DNA of 64,000 nt from Rheinheimera sp. (GCF_030824435.1 NZ_JAVBXS010000034.1:1-64000), one strand, 5' to 3'. Shown: positions 19,027-28,498, numbered from the stretch's first letter. Notes: a model not told the origin generated them from the sequence alone. Made by a program: numbers and translations.

Positions 19027-21186
19027 ATGTCATCCAAACCAGAACAACATCTAAAAGTCGGTGATTGGTGGTACCTGCCACAACAGGATAAGTTAGTGAA
19101 GTTCAGCGAGGTAGGTGAAATCACCGCCACCGCCGATCTGGATAATTTATGCCAGAAAGCGATGAATTATTTTATCGTGAATGCCGGACGTTTAATTACC
19201 CGGGATGAAATACTGGCAGATGTCTGGGGTGTCAGAGACGTTTCTGACGGTCGTATTTCCCGTGTGATTAGGGTGTTAAGAGTGGCGCTGGGCGATGACA
19301 GCCGTGAACCCACTTATATTGAAACCATCCCCAAACGCGGTTTTCGTTTTATTGCGCCTGTCGCTGAAGTTGTGCTGGCACAAGGAGCTGAATTTAACAC
19401 GGCGCAAGTGGAGTTAAATCCGCTGGCGGTCACGGCGACTGCGCAGGTCAGGCCCAAACGCTCTTCCTGGCTCAGGACCATGGGGCTGATTTTTTTGTTG
19501 GGTTGTGGTTTGTTGTATCTGGGCTGGCGTTATCTGTATTTGCCGCAACAAGAAGGCAGTACAGTGCCTTTTGCCCGTTTTGATGCCATCTCCAGCATGA
19601 TTGGTCTGGAATATAATGCAGCTGTCAGTCCTGACGGTCAGCATATTGTTTATAACCATTTATTGCCCGATTACGAAACCGTGGAGCTGGTGCTGCAAAA
19701 TCTGCAGAATTTTGAAACCAGGGTGTTGTTAAGCGGCAAAGATTTATTATCCGGCCCAAGCTGGAGCCCGGATGGGCAAAAAATTGCTTATCAGCATATT
19801 GTCGATGACAAACAATGTGAAATTCGCATCATGACACTGGATGCCGGCAAAACGGCGATGGTGAAAGATGATTTGCTGACAAATTGCGGTGCCAAAAGTA
19901 TTGGTGGGCGCTTAAGCTGGTCACCTGATGGCGCTTATCTGGTGTATCCGCATACGCCGGATGGACTACAAAATTCAGTGTTAATGTTATACCCCTTTGC
20001 CGGTGGTCAGCAGGAGCAACTGACTACACCACCACAAACCAGTCAGGGTGATTTTGCCGTGCGTTTTTCCAAAAAAGGCGATCAGCTGGCCTTTATCCGC
20101 GATGACGGTGGTGCTGCAGGTCAAATATGGATTATGGATCTGGCCAGTCGCTCCAGTCGGTTATTAGTGCAGCTCAGTGGCAGTTATCCGATGAATATCG
20201 ATTGGTATGATAATGACAGCAAAATTATTTATCCAACCAGCAGCGCCACACTCTCTGTGGTTGATATAAAAACCGGTCAGAGCCAAGTGTTATTGAATAC
20301 TTTTGATCCTGTGGCCGATACGCTGGTCAGTCAGCAAGGGCGTATTTATTCCACTGTAGGGCAATATCGCAAAACCAATATTCTGAAAGTGGATAATCCG
20401 TTATTTCACGCGGAGCCAAAAACAGAACAAGTATTTCAGTCCAGCCGCAGTGAAACTATTGCCGAAATGAATCCGGTGGAAGGTGGTCCGGCAGCTGTAC
20501 TGACCAGCCGTTCCGGTTTACCACAAATCTGGTTGTATTATCCGGATGGCAGGCAACAACAAATCAGTAATTTTACTGAAACTATTATTTCCAAAGGCAT
20601 GGAGTTTTCGCCTGATGGTCGTCATCTGCTGGCAAATATTGGCAATGAAGTCTGGTTATTTGCTGAAGGCGAACCCGCACTAAAATTGACCAGAACCGAA
20701 CAAAGTGCCCGTGATCCAGGCTGGAGCCATGACGGCAAGTTTATTTATTTTTCCAGCAGCAATAATGGCCGCTGGCAGATTATGAAAGTGAATATCAAAA
20801 CGCTGGAGCAGGAGCTTTATGCCGCAGATCTGGATTATTTTAAAGAAAGTCCGGATGGACTGTATCAGGTCGGTCGCCGCATCAGTGATTCAGGCTATCA
20901 ATTAAAGCGAAAAGACGGAGCTGTGCTGGATTTACCGGTGGAATCTTCTGGTTTTGCTCCGCCACAGATGATACTGCGCGCTGGGTATTTATATTTCAGT
21001 CAGCGTATTCATGAGAACAAAACCAGGATCCACGCTTACGATCTGCAAACAGGCAAAGTGCAGGATTTAAAATTGGAAATGAATTTTTCATTAAAAAGAT
21101 TTTCTGTCAGCATCAATGAAAAATATGTTTATTCGTTACAGGGAACACCAGGAGATATGGATATTGTTGAAGTCAAAGTGCCTTAG
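19027..21186 (+). CDS. ToxR/CadC-like membrane transcription regulator with periplasmic beta-propeller
   Basis: This is a one-component signalling protein of 719 residues. Residues about 10-112 form an OmpR/PhoB-type winged helix (DLDNLCQKAMNYFIVN, LITRDEILADVWG, IETIPKRGFRFIAPV). One transmembrane helix follows at about 149-168. The rest, predicted periplasmic, shows repeated TolB/WD-like blades with SPDG motifs (VSPDGQHIVYN, WSPDGQKIAYQ, WSPDGAYLVYP, FSPDGRHLLAN). The layout puts the DNA-binding domain in the cytoplasm and a ligand or protein-binding propeller outside. Neighbours are mrcB (26 bp upstream) and a small exported peptide (97 bp downstream), then a second regulator of the same architecture. 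The target genes are unknown. Confidence 0.88.
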   Translation: MSSKPEQHLKVGDWWYLPQQDKLVKFSEVGEITATADLDNLCQKAMNYFIVNAGRLITRDEILADVWGVRDVSDGRISRVIRVLRVALGDDSREPTYIETIPKRGFRFIAPVAEVVLAQGAEFNTAQVELNPLAVTATAQVRPKRSSWLRTMGLIFLLGCGLLYLGWRYLYLPQQEGSTVPFARFDAISSMIGLEYNAAVSPDGQHIVYNHLLPDYETVELVLQNLQNFETRVLLSGKDLLSGPSWSPDGQKIAYQHIVDDKQCEIRIMTLDAGKTAMVKDDLLTNCGAKSIGGRLSWSPDGAYLVYPHTPDGLQNSVLMLYPFAGGQQEQLTTPPQTSQGDFAVRFSKKGDQLAFIRDDGGAAGQIWIMDLASRSSRLLVQLSGSYPMNIDWYDNDSKIIYPTSSATLSVVDIKTGQSQVLLNTFDPVADTLVSQQGRIYSTVGQYRKTNILKVDNPLFHAEPKTEQVFQSSRSETIAEMNPVEGGPAAVLTSRSGLPQIWLYYPDGRQQQISNFTETIISKGMEFSPDGRHLLANIGNEVWLFAEGEPALKLTRTEQSARDPGWSHDGKFIYFSSSNNGRWQIMKVNIKTLEQELYAADLDYFKESPDGLYQVGRRISDSGYQLKRKDGAVLDLPVESSGFAPPQMILRAGYLYFSQRIHENKTRIHAYDLQTGKVQDLKLEMNFSLKRFSVSINEKYVYSLQGTPGDMDIVEVKVP

Positions 21187-21283
21187 CAATTTTTATCATG
21201 CTTTTGTTGGTTTTTCGTCAGGTATAACAGTGCTTTATCGCTATTAATGGTGGTGCTCGTTTTACACCAACAAGGAGAACACC

Positions 21284-21460
21284 ATGAATAAATTATTATT
21301 AGTGATTGCACTGTCAACTGTAACTTGTTTTGCACCTGTAACTTTAGCTGTAGCGCCAGAAACACCAGAAGTTCCTGCTGAGCAAAATCAACAACCTCCG
21401 TTGGAGCCAAATGTTGAAGCAGATTGCAAGTATGTAGTTCCACACTGCGATTCTATGTAA
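21284..21460 (+). CDS. Small exported protein of 58 residues, unknown function
   Basis: This short gene has a good ribosome site (AAGGAG, 6 nt before ATG). It encodes an N-terminal hydrophobic signal sequence (MNKLLLVIALSTVTCFAPVT) with a likely AxA cleavage site near residue 24. The mature peptide of about 34 residues is rich in Pro, Glu and Gln and ends with two cysteines, C48 and C55, that could form a disulfide. I do not recognise a family. It lies between two ToxR-like regulators in the same direction. A role as a periplasmic partner or signal for them is inference from position only. It could also be a chance frame, though the ribosome site and signal peptide argue against that. Confidence 0.65.
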   Translation: MNKLLLVIALSTVTCFAPVTLAVAPETPEVPAEQNQQPPLEPNVEADCKYVVPHCDSM

Positions 21461-21601
21461 TAACTGCGCTTCCAATTTGCAAAGGTAAATTAAATCAGTG
21501 CTTTAAATACTCAAGTTAAATCACTGGTTACAAAAACCTTCTCTTAAAACACGCAGTCTTTGTTGTATACTCCCCGCAGAACTTCTGCCGGGGAGGCTGC
21601 T

Positions 21602-23764
21602 GTGCATCTTGCCGAACCTTATCTCTGTTTTGCCAACTGGCGCTATGACCAAGCTGCCGGCCGCCTGATATTGGCTGTCACACCTGAACAACAGTTCCGG
21701 CTTGAGCCTAGACTGCATCAGTTATTAAATTATTTTCTGGCTCACCCGATGCAGATTATCTCCAAAAATCAGCTGATGGATGATGTCTGGCCGGATACCG
21801 AAGGTACAGATGCTGCCGTGATGCGTGCTGTTGCCAGTTTGCGGAAAATTCTGCAACCAGGTCTGATTGACGGCCCTTGTATTGAAACCTTATCAAAAAG
21901 AGGTTACCGCTGGACTCTGGCTATTGAACAGCAGCTGCCGGTCGAATCTATATTGCCAGCAGTGGCTTTGCCCACCGAATCACCTCAGGCGCCCCCCATG
22001 TTGTGGCCAGAAGCCAGAATGCATCCGGAACATGCAACTTTGTGGCAGACAGAAGTTCATCGCAGGGAACAACACCAAAAAACCAGCCAACGCTGGCCTT
22101 ATATGCTGGCCAGTGCACTGTTGTTGTTCTGTTTATTATTTGGTTTTGCCATGTTTTTGTTAAATGCCGGTTTGCAGGCGCGACAGCCGGTATATAACAG
22201 CATGCTTAATTTTAGTGCGCTCAAAGGGCAGGAAAAAGCTGCGCTGGTGTCAAAGGATGGCAGCCTGGTATTTTATCAGTATCGGGCGCCAGAGCAGCGC
22301 AATTGGCAATGGTTACAACACAACAGCAAAAACCACAAAAAAAAGCTGTCCAGCGATAGTTTTACCGCTATTAGTAATGCTGTATGGCTGGACGCAAAGC
22401 ATTTTGTTTTTCAGGCGACAGCAGCTGGTCAATGCCATTTTTATCGTCAGCATATTGAGGTAGCAAAATACAAACCAGAGCCGCTTGCGCCTTGTGCCCA
22501 AGTGATCACCAAGGGGCTGGCGCGGGATAAACAACGTTTATACTGGTTGGCACAGGACCCAAAAACAGGTCAGGTGCAGCTGTGGCAGCAGGTTCTGGCT
22601 GAACTTGGTACCAACAAAGCGCCGCTGTTGTTATATCAGTTTGCCCCGCAATACCGCCGGCCACAACATCTGCATCTGCAGGATGGGCAGTTGTATCTGG
22701 TTGTCGAAAAAGACTTTTATTCAAACTCGTTAGTACAGTTTGATTTATCTTTGCATTCAGTACGCTGGCTGAAAGATTTTGCTTTTAGCATTACCGATGT
22801 CGGTGACTGGCAAGACAACAGTTTATTGTTAAGTTCGTTTGATGCTTTAGTGTTGTTTCGTTTATCTTCCGGCAAAGTGATCCGGCTTCAGACAGCACAA
22901 AATGGTTTTTATCAAGCGCAGCGGCTAGGTGAGCAGCTGTTAACCTCCTATGAAGAAAGTCATAACAGCGACCTGGCTGCACTATCATTGGCTAATTCGG
23001 CTGCTGTGACGCAGTTGCCCTGGCTGCATAGCAGTAAAAATGAACTGAAGCTGGCAGCAAGTAGCGAGCAGGTTGCTTTTGTGTCCGAGCGCTCAGGCAG
23101 CAGCCAAATTTGGTTATACCAGCAGCAGCTGCTACGGCAACTGACCCATTTGCAGGGGCAAAGACAAATTCAGCAGCTGTTGTGGTGGCAACAACAACTT
23201 TATGCGCTGATTGATTTACAGCTGTATCAGGTTAGTTTGTCGGATGGCAGTTTGCAGTTGCAGGACATCAGGCGGCCGGCGCAGCTTGCCGCCTGTGACA
23301 ATAAGCTGTACTGGACACAATGGACAGATAAAGGCTGGCAGCTATGGCAAAAAGACGGTGCCGGTGCAATACAGATGTTATTGGCGGATGTAACCGGGGT
23401 GCGTTGTGCTCAGTCAGGCAATCTGGTGTTACAACAGCTGGGGTCTGTGCAGTTACAGTTATGGTCGCCACAAACTGGCAAATTTCAGTTATTGCCAGTT
23501 CAGCTTGATTGGCGACAGACGGCGCCGGAACAATGGTTGAGCCGGCAAGATGGTTTGTATTGGTTGGCGCAACAAGAAGGGATCACCACCTTATGGCGGC
23601 TGCGCTGGCATCAGAGTACTGCTGAGCAGTTGAAACTGCCGCCAGCCATAGAGCCGGTAGCGCTTTATGGCGACTATAAAGGTGATACCCTTTATTATCA
23701 GTTGTTGCACAACCGTCAGATTGACATCGGCTGGTTAAGCCAAACAAAAAAGCCGTCACAATGA
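21602..23764 (+). CDS. Second ToxR/CadC-like membrane regulator
   Basis: This 720-residue protein has the same plan as the product of 19027-21186 but is diverged in sequence. A winged helix occupies about 1-110 (FRLEPRLHQLLNYFLAHP, IISKNQLMDDVWPDTEGTD, IETLSKRGYRW). A proline-rich linker follows, then a transmembrane helix at about 166-188. The large glutamine-rich periplasmic part has propeller-like repeats with degenerate blade motifs and many QLWQ/WLYQQQ-type segments. The chosen start is GTG at 21602, with GGGGAGG 5 nt upstream; an in-frame TTG at 21560 has no such site. The stop codon lies inside the terminator stem. Its targets and ligand are unknown. Confidence 0.85.
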   Translation: MHLAEPYLCFANWRYDQAAGRLILAVTPEQQFRLEPRLHQLLNYFLAHPMQIISKNQLMDDVWPDTEGTDAAVMRAVASLRKILQPGLIDGPCIETLSKRGYRWTLAIEQQLPVESILPAVALPTESPQAPPMLWPEARMHPEHATLWQTEVHRREQHQKTSQRWPYMLASALLLFCLLFGFAMFLLNAGLQARQPVYNSMLNFSALKGQEKAALVSKDGSLVFYQYRAPEQRNWQWLQHNSKNHKKKLSSDSFTAISNAVWLDAKHFVFQATAAGQCHFYRQHIEVAKYKPEPLAPCAQVITKGLARDKQRLYWLAQDPKTGQVQLWQQVLAELGTNKAPLLLYQFAPQYRRPQHLHLQDGQLYLVVEKDFYSNSLVQFDLSLHSVRWLKDFAFSITDVGDWQDNSLLLSSFDALVLFRLSSGKVIRLQTAQNGFYQAQRLGEQLLTSYEESHNSDLAALSLANSAAVTQLPWLHSSKNELKLAASSEQVAFVSERSGSSQIWLYQQQLLRQLTHLQGQRQIQQLLWWQQQLYALIDLQLYQVSLSDGSLQLQDIRRPAQLAACDNKLYWTQWTDKGWQLWQKDGAGAIQMLLADVTGVRCAQSGNLVLQQLGSVQLQLWSPQTGKFQLLPVQLDWRQTAPEQWLSRQDGLYWLAQQEGITTLWRLRWHQSTAEQLKLPPAIEPVALYGDYKGDTLYYQLLHNRQIDIGWLSQTKKPSQ

Positions 23765-23776
23765 CGGCTTTTTTAC
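23749..23776. terminator. Bidirectional terminator between the second regulator and hemL
   Basis: The stem AAGCCGTCA / TGACGGCTT (9 bp, loop CAA) is flanked by A-run and T-run on opposite sides, so it can stop both convergent transcripts. The upstream gene's TGA stop is part of the stem. Confidence 0.9.
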
Positions 23777-23790
23777 CCTTTTATGTCAGC

Positions 23791-25074
23791 TCAGAGTTTG
23801 GCAAAAGCCCGATCAGCAGCGGCAATAGTGGCAGCTAAATCGGCATCGCTGTGCGCCAGGCTTAAAAAACCGGCTTCATAAGCAGAAGGCGCCAGATACA
23901 CTCCTTCAGCTAACATCAGGTGGAAAAACTTTTTAAAAGCTTCAATGTCACATTGCGTTGCTTCGGCGTAGCTGCTGATGTTTTGTGCTTTGGTGAAAAA
24001 CAAGCCAAACATGCCACCCACCTGATTCACTGAAAAAGGCACATTGTGTTTGGCGGCCGCAGCTGTTAAACCCGCCAGCAACTGTGAAGTTTTGGCGGTT
24101 AATGTTTCATAAACACCGGCTTTGCTGATTTCTTTTAAAGCCGCTAAACCTGCCGCCATGGCAATAGGGTTGCCCGACAAAGTACCGGCCTGATAGACAG
24201 GGCCAAGCGGCGCTATATGATGCATAATTTCTTTTTTGCCACCAAAAGCACCCACCGGCATACCACCACCAATAATTTTGCCCAAAGTAGTCAAATCCGG
24301 TTTTACACCGTAATAAGCCTGAGCACCACCCAGCGCTACCCGAAAGCCTGTCATTACTTCGTCAAAAATAAGCACAGCGCCATATTGGTCACATAAATCG
24401 CGTAAACCCTGCAGATAACCTGGTTTTGGCGGGATACAGTTCATATTGCCTGCTACTGGCTCCACAATGACACAAGCAATATCAGCGCCTTTTTCGGCAA
24501 ATAAAGCACTGAGTTGTTCAAGGTTATTAAACTCGCAGGTGAGGGTGTATTTGGCAAAATCAGCAGGCACACCAGGGGAATTGGGCACCCCCAAAGTTAA
24601 AGCGCCTGAGCCGGCTTTGACCAACAAAGAGTCGGCATGGCCGTGGTAACAACCTTCAAATTTCACTATGGTGTCGCGGCCGGTATAACCACGCGCCAGG
24701 CGGATAGCACTCATGGTGGCTTCAGTGCCTGAACTGACCATCCGGACCATTTCCATCGAAGGCACTAAAGATGTAACCAGCTCTGCCATTTCAATTTCAG
24801 CAGGGCAAGGCGCACCAAAACTTAAGCCTTTTTCGGCAGCTTTAATCACAGCTTCGCGGATAGCAGGGTGGTTATGACCCAGCAACATCGGGCCCCAGGA
24901 GCCGATATAGTCGATATATTGTTTACCATCAACGTCATAAATATAAGCGCCGTCGGCACGGTCGATAAACACCGGTGTGCCGCCCACATGCTTAAAAGCC
25001 CGCACCGGTGAATTCACGCCACCAGGTATGGTTTTTTGCGCGCGGCTAAAAAGTTGTTCAGATAAAGTAGTCAT
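23791..25074 (-). CDS. hemL: Glutamate-1-semialdehyde 2,1-aminomutase
   Basis: This PLP enzyme converts glutamate-1-semialdehyde to 5-aminolevulinate in the C5 heme pathway. The 427-residue protein from ATG 25074 (AGGAA upstream) has [12 protein letters not shown] at the N-terminus, the [13 protein letters not shown] segment, [16 protein letters not shown] for phosphate binding, and [13 protein letters not shown]. The PLP lysine is in [19 protein letters not shown]. The length and motifs are normal. The next upstream genes on this strand are pyrB and a hemJ-like gene, so two heme genes are near each other, though separate promoters seem likely. Confidence 0.97.
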   Translation of the reverse strand: MTTLSEQLFSRAQKTIPGGVNSPVRAFKHVGGTPVFIDRADGAYIYDVDGKQYIDYIGSWGPMLLGHNHPAIREAVIKAAEKGLSFGAPCPAEIEMAELVTSLVPSMEMVRMVSSGTEATMSAIRLARGYTGRDTIVKFEGCYHGHADSLLVKAGSGALTLGVPNSPGVPADFAKYTLTCEFNNLEQLSALFAEKGADIACVIVEPVAGNMNCIPPKPGYLQGLRDLCDQYGAVLIFDEVMTGFRVALGGAQAYYGVKPDLTTLGKIIGGGMPVGAFGGKKEIMHHIAPLGPVYQAGTLSGNPIAMAAGLAALKEISKAGVYETLTAKTSQLLAGLTAAAAKHNVPFSVNQVGGMFGLFFTKAQNISSYAEATQCDIEAFKKFFHLMLAEGVYLAPSAYEAGFLSLAHSDADLAATIAAADRAFAKL

Positions 25075-25174
25075 TACAAAAATTCCTGAATGCAAAAGCG
25101 CAGCTGGTGCTGCGCGTTAAAATGGTTAGCCCTGCAATTTGATTAAATTCAATTCGATGCAGTGCAGGTGCTGC

Positions 25175-26197
25175 TTAGCCTTTATTGGAATACCCTTTGT
25201 TGGAATACCATGGCACATCCTTTTCGTATTTGCTGACCAGGTTTTCTACACCCAAAGTTAAGGCAAATAACGCCATCCGCACCAGCACGCCGTTGTCGGC
25301 CTGGCGGAAAATCGCCAGATTCGGGTTTAAATTCAGATCGTTATCCAGCTCATTGGCTTCAAGGCGCGAATCCCGTGGTAGCGGATGCATAATCACCGTA
25401 TTCGATTTGCAGTGCTGAGTATAAATCTGCTGATTGAGTCTGAACTTACCACGGTATTTATTCGCTTCTTCCTGCGATGGAAAACGCTCTTCCTGAATAC
25501 GGGTCTGGTACACAATATCGGCATTAATATTACCAGCCAGCTGATCGGTAATAGTCACCTGATGACCGGCATTTTCAATAGTGGCAATAATGTCATCCGG
25601 CATCGCCAGCTCGTTTGGCGCTATCAGGGTAAATTTGATGTTTTTATATAAGGCCAGCAGTTTGGACAAAGAATGCACGGTGCGGCCAAATTTTAAATCA
25701 CCAATCATGGCAATGTGCATACCATCAATTTTTTGTGCTGAAGCGGCCAGCTCACGCTCTATGGTAAATAAATCCAATAACGCCTGAGTCGGGTGTTCAT
25801 TGGCACCGTCACCACCGTTTAATACCGGCACCCGGCTACCTTCAGCAAATTCAGCCACAGAACCGGCCTGCGGGTGGCGCATCGCTATCACGTCGCTGTA
25901 GCTGCTGATGACTCTGGCTGTATCGAATAAAGATTCACCTTTAGACAAAGCCGACGACTGCATACCTGTGGTTTCGCGGACTTCGCCACCCAGCAGGTTA
26001 AAGGCACAACCAAAGCTGACGCGGGTACGGGTGCTGGGTTCAAAAAACAGGTTTCCCAGAATGGCGCCGTCCAGCACTGTGGTGCGCTTTTTACGGTAAG
26101 CATAAGGTTCCATGCTTTGTGCTATCTGGAAAATATGTTGAATACTGTCGCGGTCGAATTGTTTCACCGAAAGGATATGTTCGCCTTTGAAGCTCAT
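25175..26197 (-). CDS. pyrB: Aspartate carbamoyltransferase catalytic subunit
   Basis: It condenses carbamoyl phosphate and aspartate in pyrimidine synthesis. At 340 residues it is longer than the 311-residue E. coli form. Motifs are the carbamoyl-phosphate loop FFEPSTRTR (51-59), the mobile loop with SSALSKGES, NGGDGANEHPTQALLDLFT, and the aspartate-binding HPLPRD. No regulatory pyrI gene is adjacent, so it is either unregulated by PyrI or pyrI is elsewhere. The last residues read YSNKGYSNKG, a short tandem duplication. An inverted repeat AGCGGC/GCCGCT in the 94-bp upstream gap might have a regulatory role. Confidence 0.95.
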   Translation of the reverse strand: MSFKGEHILSVKQFDRDSIQHIFQIAQSMEPYAYRKKRTTVLDGAILGNLFFEPSTRTRVSFGCAFNLLGGEVRETTGMQSSALSKGESLFDTARVISSYSDVIAMRHPQAGSVAEFAEGSRVPVLNGGDGANEHPTQALLDLFTIERELAASAQKIDGMHIAMIGDLKFGRTVHSLSKLLALYKNIKFTLIAPNELAMPDDIIATIENAGHQVTITDQLAGNINADIVYQTRIQEERFPSQEEANKYRGKFRLNQQIYTQHCKSNTVIMHPLPRDSRLEANELDNDLNLNPNLAIFRQADNGVLVRMALFALTLGVENLVSKYEKDVPWYSNKGYSNKG

Positions 26198-26291
26198 CTT
26201 GGGTGCCTATTGCTTGGAGTGACAGAAAGCGGCACTAGGCCGCTGAACTGGCGCGCAGTATAACAAAGTCAGGCGCTAAACACGAAGGGCA

Positions 26292-26723
26292 TCAAACAGG
26301 TTTCATCACCGCCAATAAAATAATGGCAAACATCACCAGCACCGGTAATTCATTAAAAATACGGTAAAAACGCGGGCTTTTTTGATTACGGTTGTGTTTA
26401 AAGTCGGCCAGCAATTTAAAACAATAACCATGATAACCATACAGAAAAATTACCAGCAGTAGTTTGTAATGCAACCAGTGACTGGCTTTAAACCAGGCGC
26501 CGCCATAGCTGTGGATCAAAAGCACACCAAACAACAACGTCAGCACGGCAAAAGGCGTGACAAAATACAATAAGCGCCTTTCCATGGTTTTAAAAATGGC
26601 GTCCACTTCAGCCGATTGATTGCCAGCGTGGTAGACAAATAAACGTGGCAGGTAAAAAATTCCGGCAAACCAGGCCACCATAAAACCTATATGCAAACCT
26701 TTATACAGTAGTAATAACGACAT
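26292..26723 (-). CDS. hemJ: HemJ-like protoporphyrinogen oxidase / UPF0093 membrane protein
   Basis: This 143-residue inner-membrane protein with four hydrophobic segments is recognised from YKGLHIGFMVAWFAGIFYLP, YLPRLFVYHA, MERRLLYFVTPF and WLHYKLLLV. HemJ proteins oxidise protoporphyrinogen IX in many bacteria lacking HemG/HemY. The conserved helix-1 histidine and helix-3 lysine are present. AGGAA precedes the ATG. It lies 11 bp downstream of the CLC gene, so they are probably co-transcribed. Annotators sometimes label such proteins CopD-like; the heme role is inferred from the family and the nearby hemL. Confidence 0.8.
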   Translation of the reverse strand: MSLLLLYKGLHIGFMVAWFAGIFYLPRLFVYHAGNQSAEVDAIFKTMERRLLYFVTPFAVLTLLFGVLLIHSYGGAWFKASHWLHYKLLLVIFLYGYHGYCFKLLADFKHNRNQKSPRFYRIFNELPVLVMFAIILLAVMKPV

Positions 26724-26734
26724 TGTGGTTCCTG

Positions 26735-28441
26735 TTACAGTAAATTATTTTGCCGCATCAATAAGCTGCGGACTTGCTCCCACAGCACTAAACCAAGTGG
26801 CTGATGTGCGTCTTCATCATCATAAATCAACACAGCGCCTTCACGCTGATCACCAAGTTCAGCAAACACTTCCGCCATAGTGGCCTGATGACTGAGCGCT
26901 GCCACAGGTAAAAACTTCAGTGAGCTTTCGCCTGTCATCGACATAGAAACATCATAACTGGCCAGCTGATAATGTTGATCCACGGCATAACTGCGTTTAA
27001 TCAGCAAAGGTTGTTGCACCGGCATATTGTCCAGTGCCTGAATCACCTGCGCATCTGTTGGATTGTCCAGTACCTGATAATCCTGTTGCAACATGGCAAG
27101 TACGCCCACTTTTTGCAGTACATCATCGGCCGGCGATAATTTGTAAGGCAGCTGCATAAAATCCAGTTGTTGCAGGAAGATTGATTTGGTCTGGAAAAAC
27201 TGCACCGCAGTCACATAAGACGCGGTGATCACCAGCATGGCCGGCACCGCAAGTTCAGGGTTGGCAGCAAGTTCGGTCACTGCCATTAAAGCCGCCAGTG
27301 GTGCATGTAAGGTGGCGGCCATCATACCGGCCATGCCAAGCACAGCATAGGTTCCTGCTACTGAATGATCGCCCATCACCAGACCTGGTAAAAAGGCCAA
27401 TAAAGTGCCCATCACAATACCAATACCAAACACAGGGCCAACAATACCACCGGGCACACCCAGGCCAAGGGCGGCAACGGTCAGAATAATTTTGGCGAGG
27501 AAAATAGCAAACAGCAGCGTCAACTCAGCAGGAGCTGTCACCGCATAATGAATAGCACCGGTTTCTGCGCCCAAAGCTTGTGGTACCAGATAACCAATGC
27601 CAGCGGTAATAAAAGCAGCCAGACCCAGGCGCAAAGCCAGATGCCAGCTTTTAAAAACGGTCATGGTTTTCATCAGGCTTTTATTAAAAAAAGTGGCAAC
27701 AACACCCATGGCAATACCGCATAAAGCCAGATAAGGCAGATGCCAGTTACTTAATGAAATCATCGTAATAGAAGCTAAATCATTGCCTTCGCCAAATACA
27801 GCGCGGGTGGCAAGAGCACCTGCCATAGAAGCCAGCATAATGGGCACAAACACATGAATACGGTATTCGCGCAGCACCACTTCCATCACAAAAATAACAG
27901 CAGCCAAAGGGGTGTTAAAAGAAGCTGAAATACCAGCGGCTATGCCACAACCGGCCAGAATACGGATGCTGTTATAAGGTAAACGCAGATAAGAACCTAG
28001 CGTGCTGGCGCCAAAAGCACCCAAATGCACTGAAGGGCCTTCGCGCCCTACCGAAAAACCAGCCGACAATGCGGTAATGCCACCGACAAACTGATGCAGG
28101 GTGTTTTTCAGCGGCATCATGCCGTATTTCACTTTAATACGGTGGATCACAAAAGGAATGCCAAGCCGGTAATGGCGCAGGCCAATCAACAAACCCAGCA
28201 GGCTGATAAGCACTGCAGCAACAAAAGGCAGCAGCGCCCTTTCAATATCAGGTAGGGTGGTGAAGTCATCACTGTGCTGCAAATACAGCGCCTGAATGCC
28301 CATAATGGCAAGGCGGAATAAAATAATGAGGCCAGACGCAATCAGGCCACCGGCAAGGCCAAGCAGACATAATTGCAGAGAGGTGACGGGTAAAGCCAGC
28401 CGGCGCCGCAGCGGTGGTAGCCATAAACGCCAGGATTTCAT
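26735..28441 (-). CDS. CLC-family chloride channel/transporter with C-terminal CBS region
   Basis: This inner-membrane anion channel or Cl-/H+ exchanger has 568 residues from ATG 28441. Around ten or more hydrophobic helices carry GFSVGREGPSVHLGA, with the gating glutamate of the GREGP motif. Further motifs are GIAAGISASFNTPLAAVIFVMEVVL, with the internal glutamate, and GVPGGIVGPVFGIG. The last 130 or so residues look like a CBS-type cytoplasmic domain. The Cl-coordinating GSGIP motif is not intact; the matching site reads RLGIP. An N-terminal extension to 28513 is not supported. It is divergent (57 bp) from the next gene and precedes hemJ by 11 bp. Confidence 0.88.
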   Translation of the reverse strand: MKSWRLWLPPLRRRLALPVTSLQLCLLGLAGGLIASGLIILFRLAIMGIQALYLQHSDDFTTLPDIERALLPFVAAVLISLLGLLIGLRHYRLGIPFVIHRIKVKYGMMPLKNTLHQFVGGITALSAGFSVGREGPSVHLGAFGASTLGSYLRLPYNSIRILAGCGIAAGISASFNTPLAAVIFVMEVVLREYRIHVFVPIMLASMAGALATRAVFGEGNDLASITMISLSNWHLPYLALCGIAMGVVATFFNKSLMKTMTVFKSWHLALRLGLAAFITAGIGYLVPQALGAETGAIHYAVTAPAELTLLFAIFLAKIILTVAALGLGVPGGIVGPVFGIGIVMGTLLAFLPGLVMGDHSVAGTYAVLGMAGMMAATLHAPLAALMAVTELAANPELAVPAMLVITASYVTAVQFFQTKSIFLQQLDFMQLPYKLSPADDVLQKVGVLAMLQQDYQVLDNPTDAQVIQALDNMPVQQPLLIKRSYAVDQHYQLASYDVSMSMTGESSLKFLPVAALSHQATMAEVFAELGDQREGAVLIYDDEDAHQPLGLVLWEQVRSLLMRQNNLL

Positions 28442-28498
28442 GCTAAAGTACCGGCAAAAAGAAAACTGAATCACTAACATAACACTTTGAGTGCTTTG

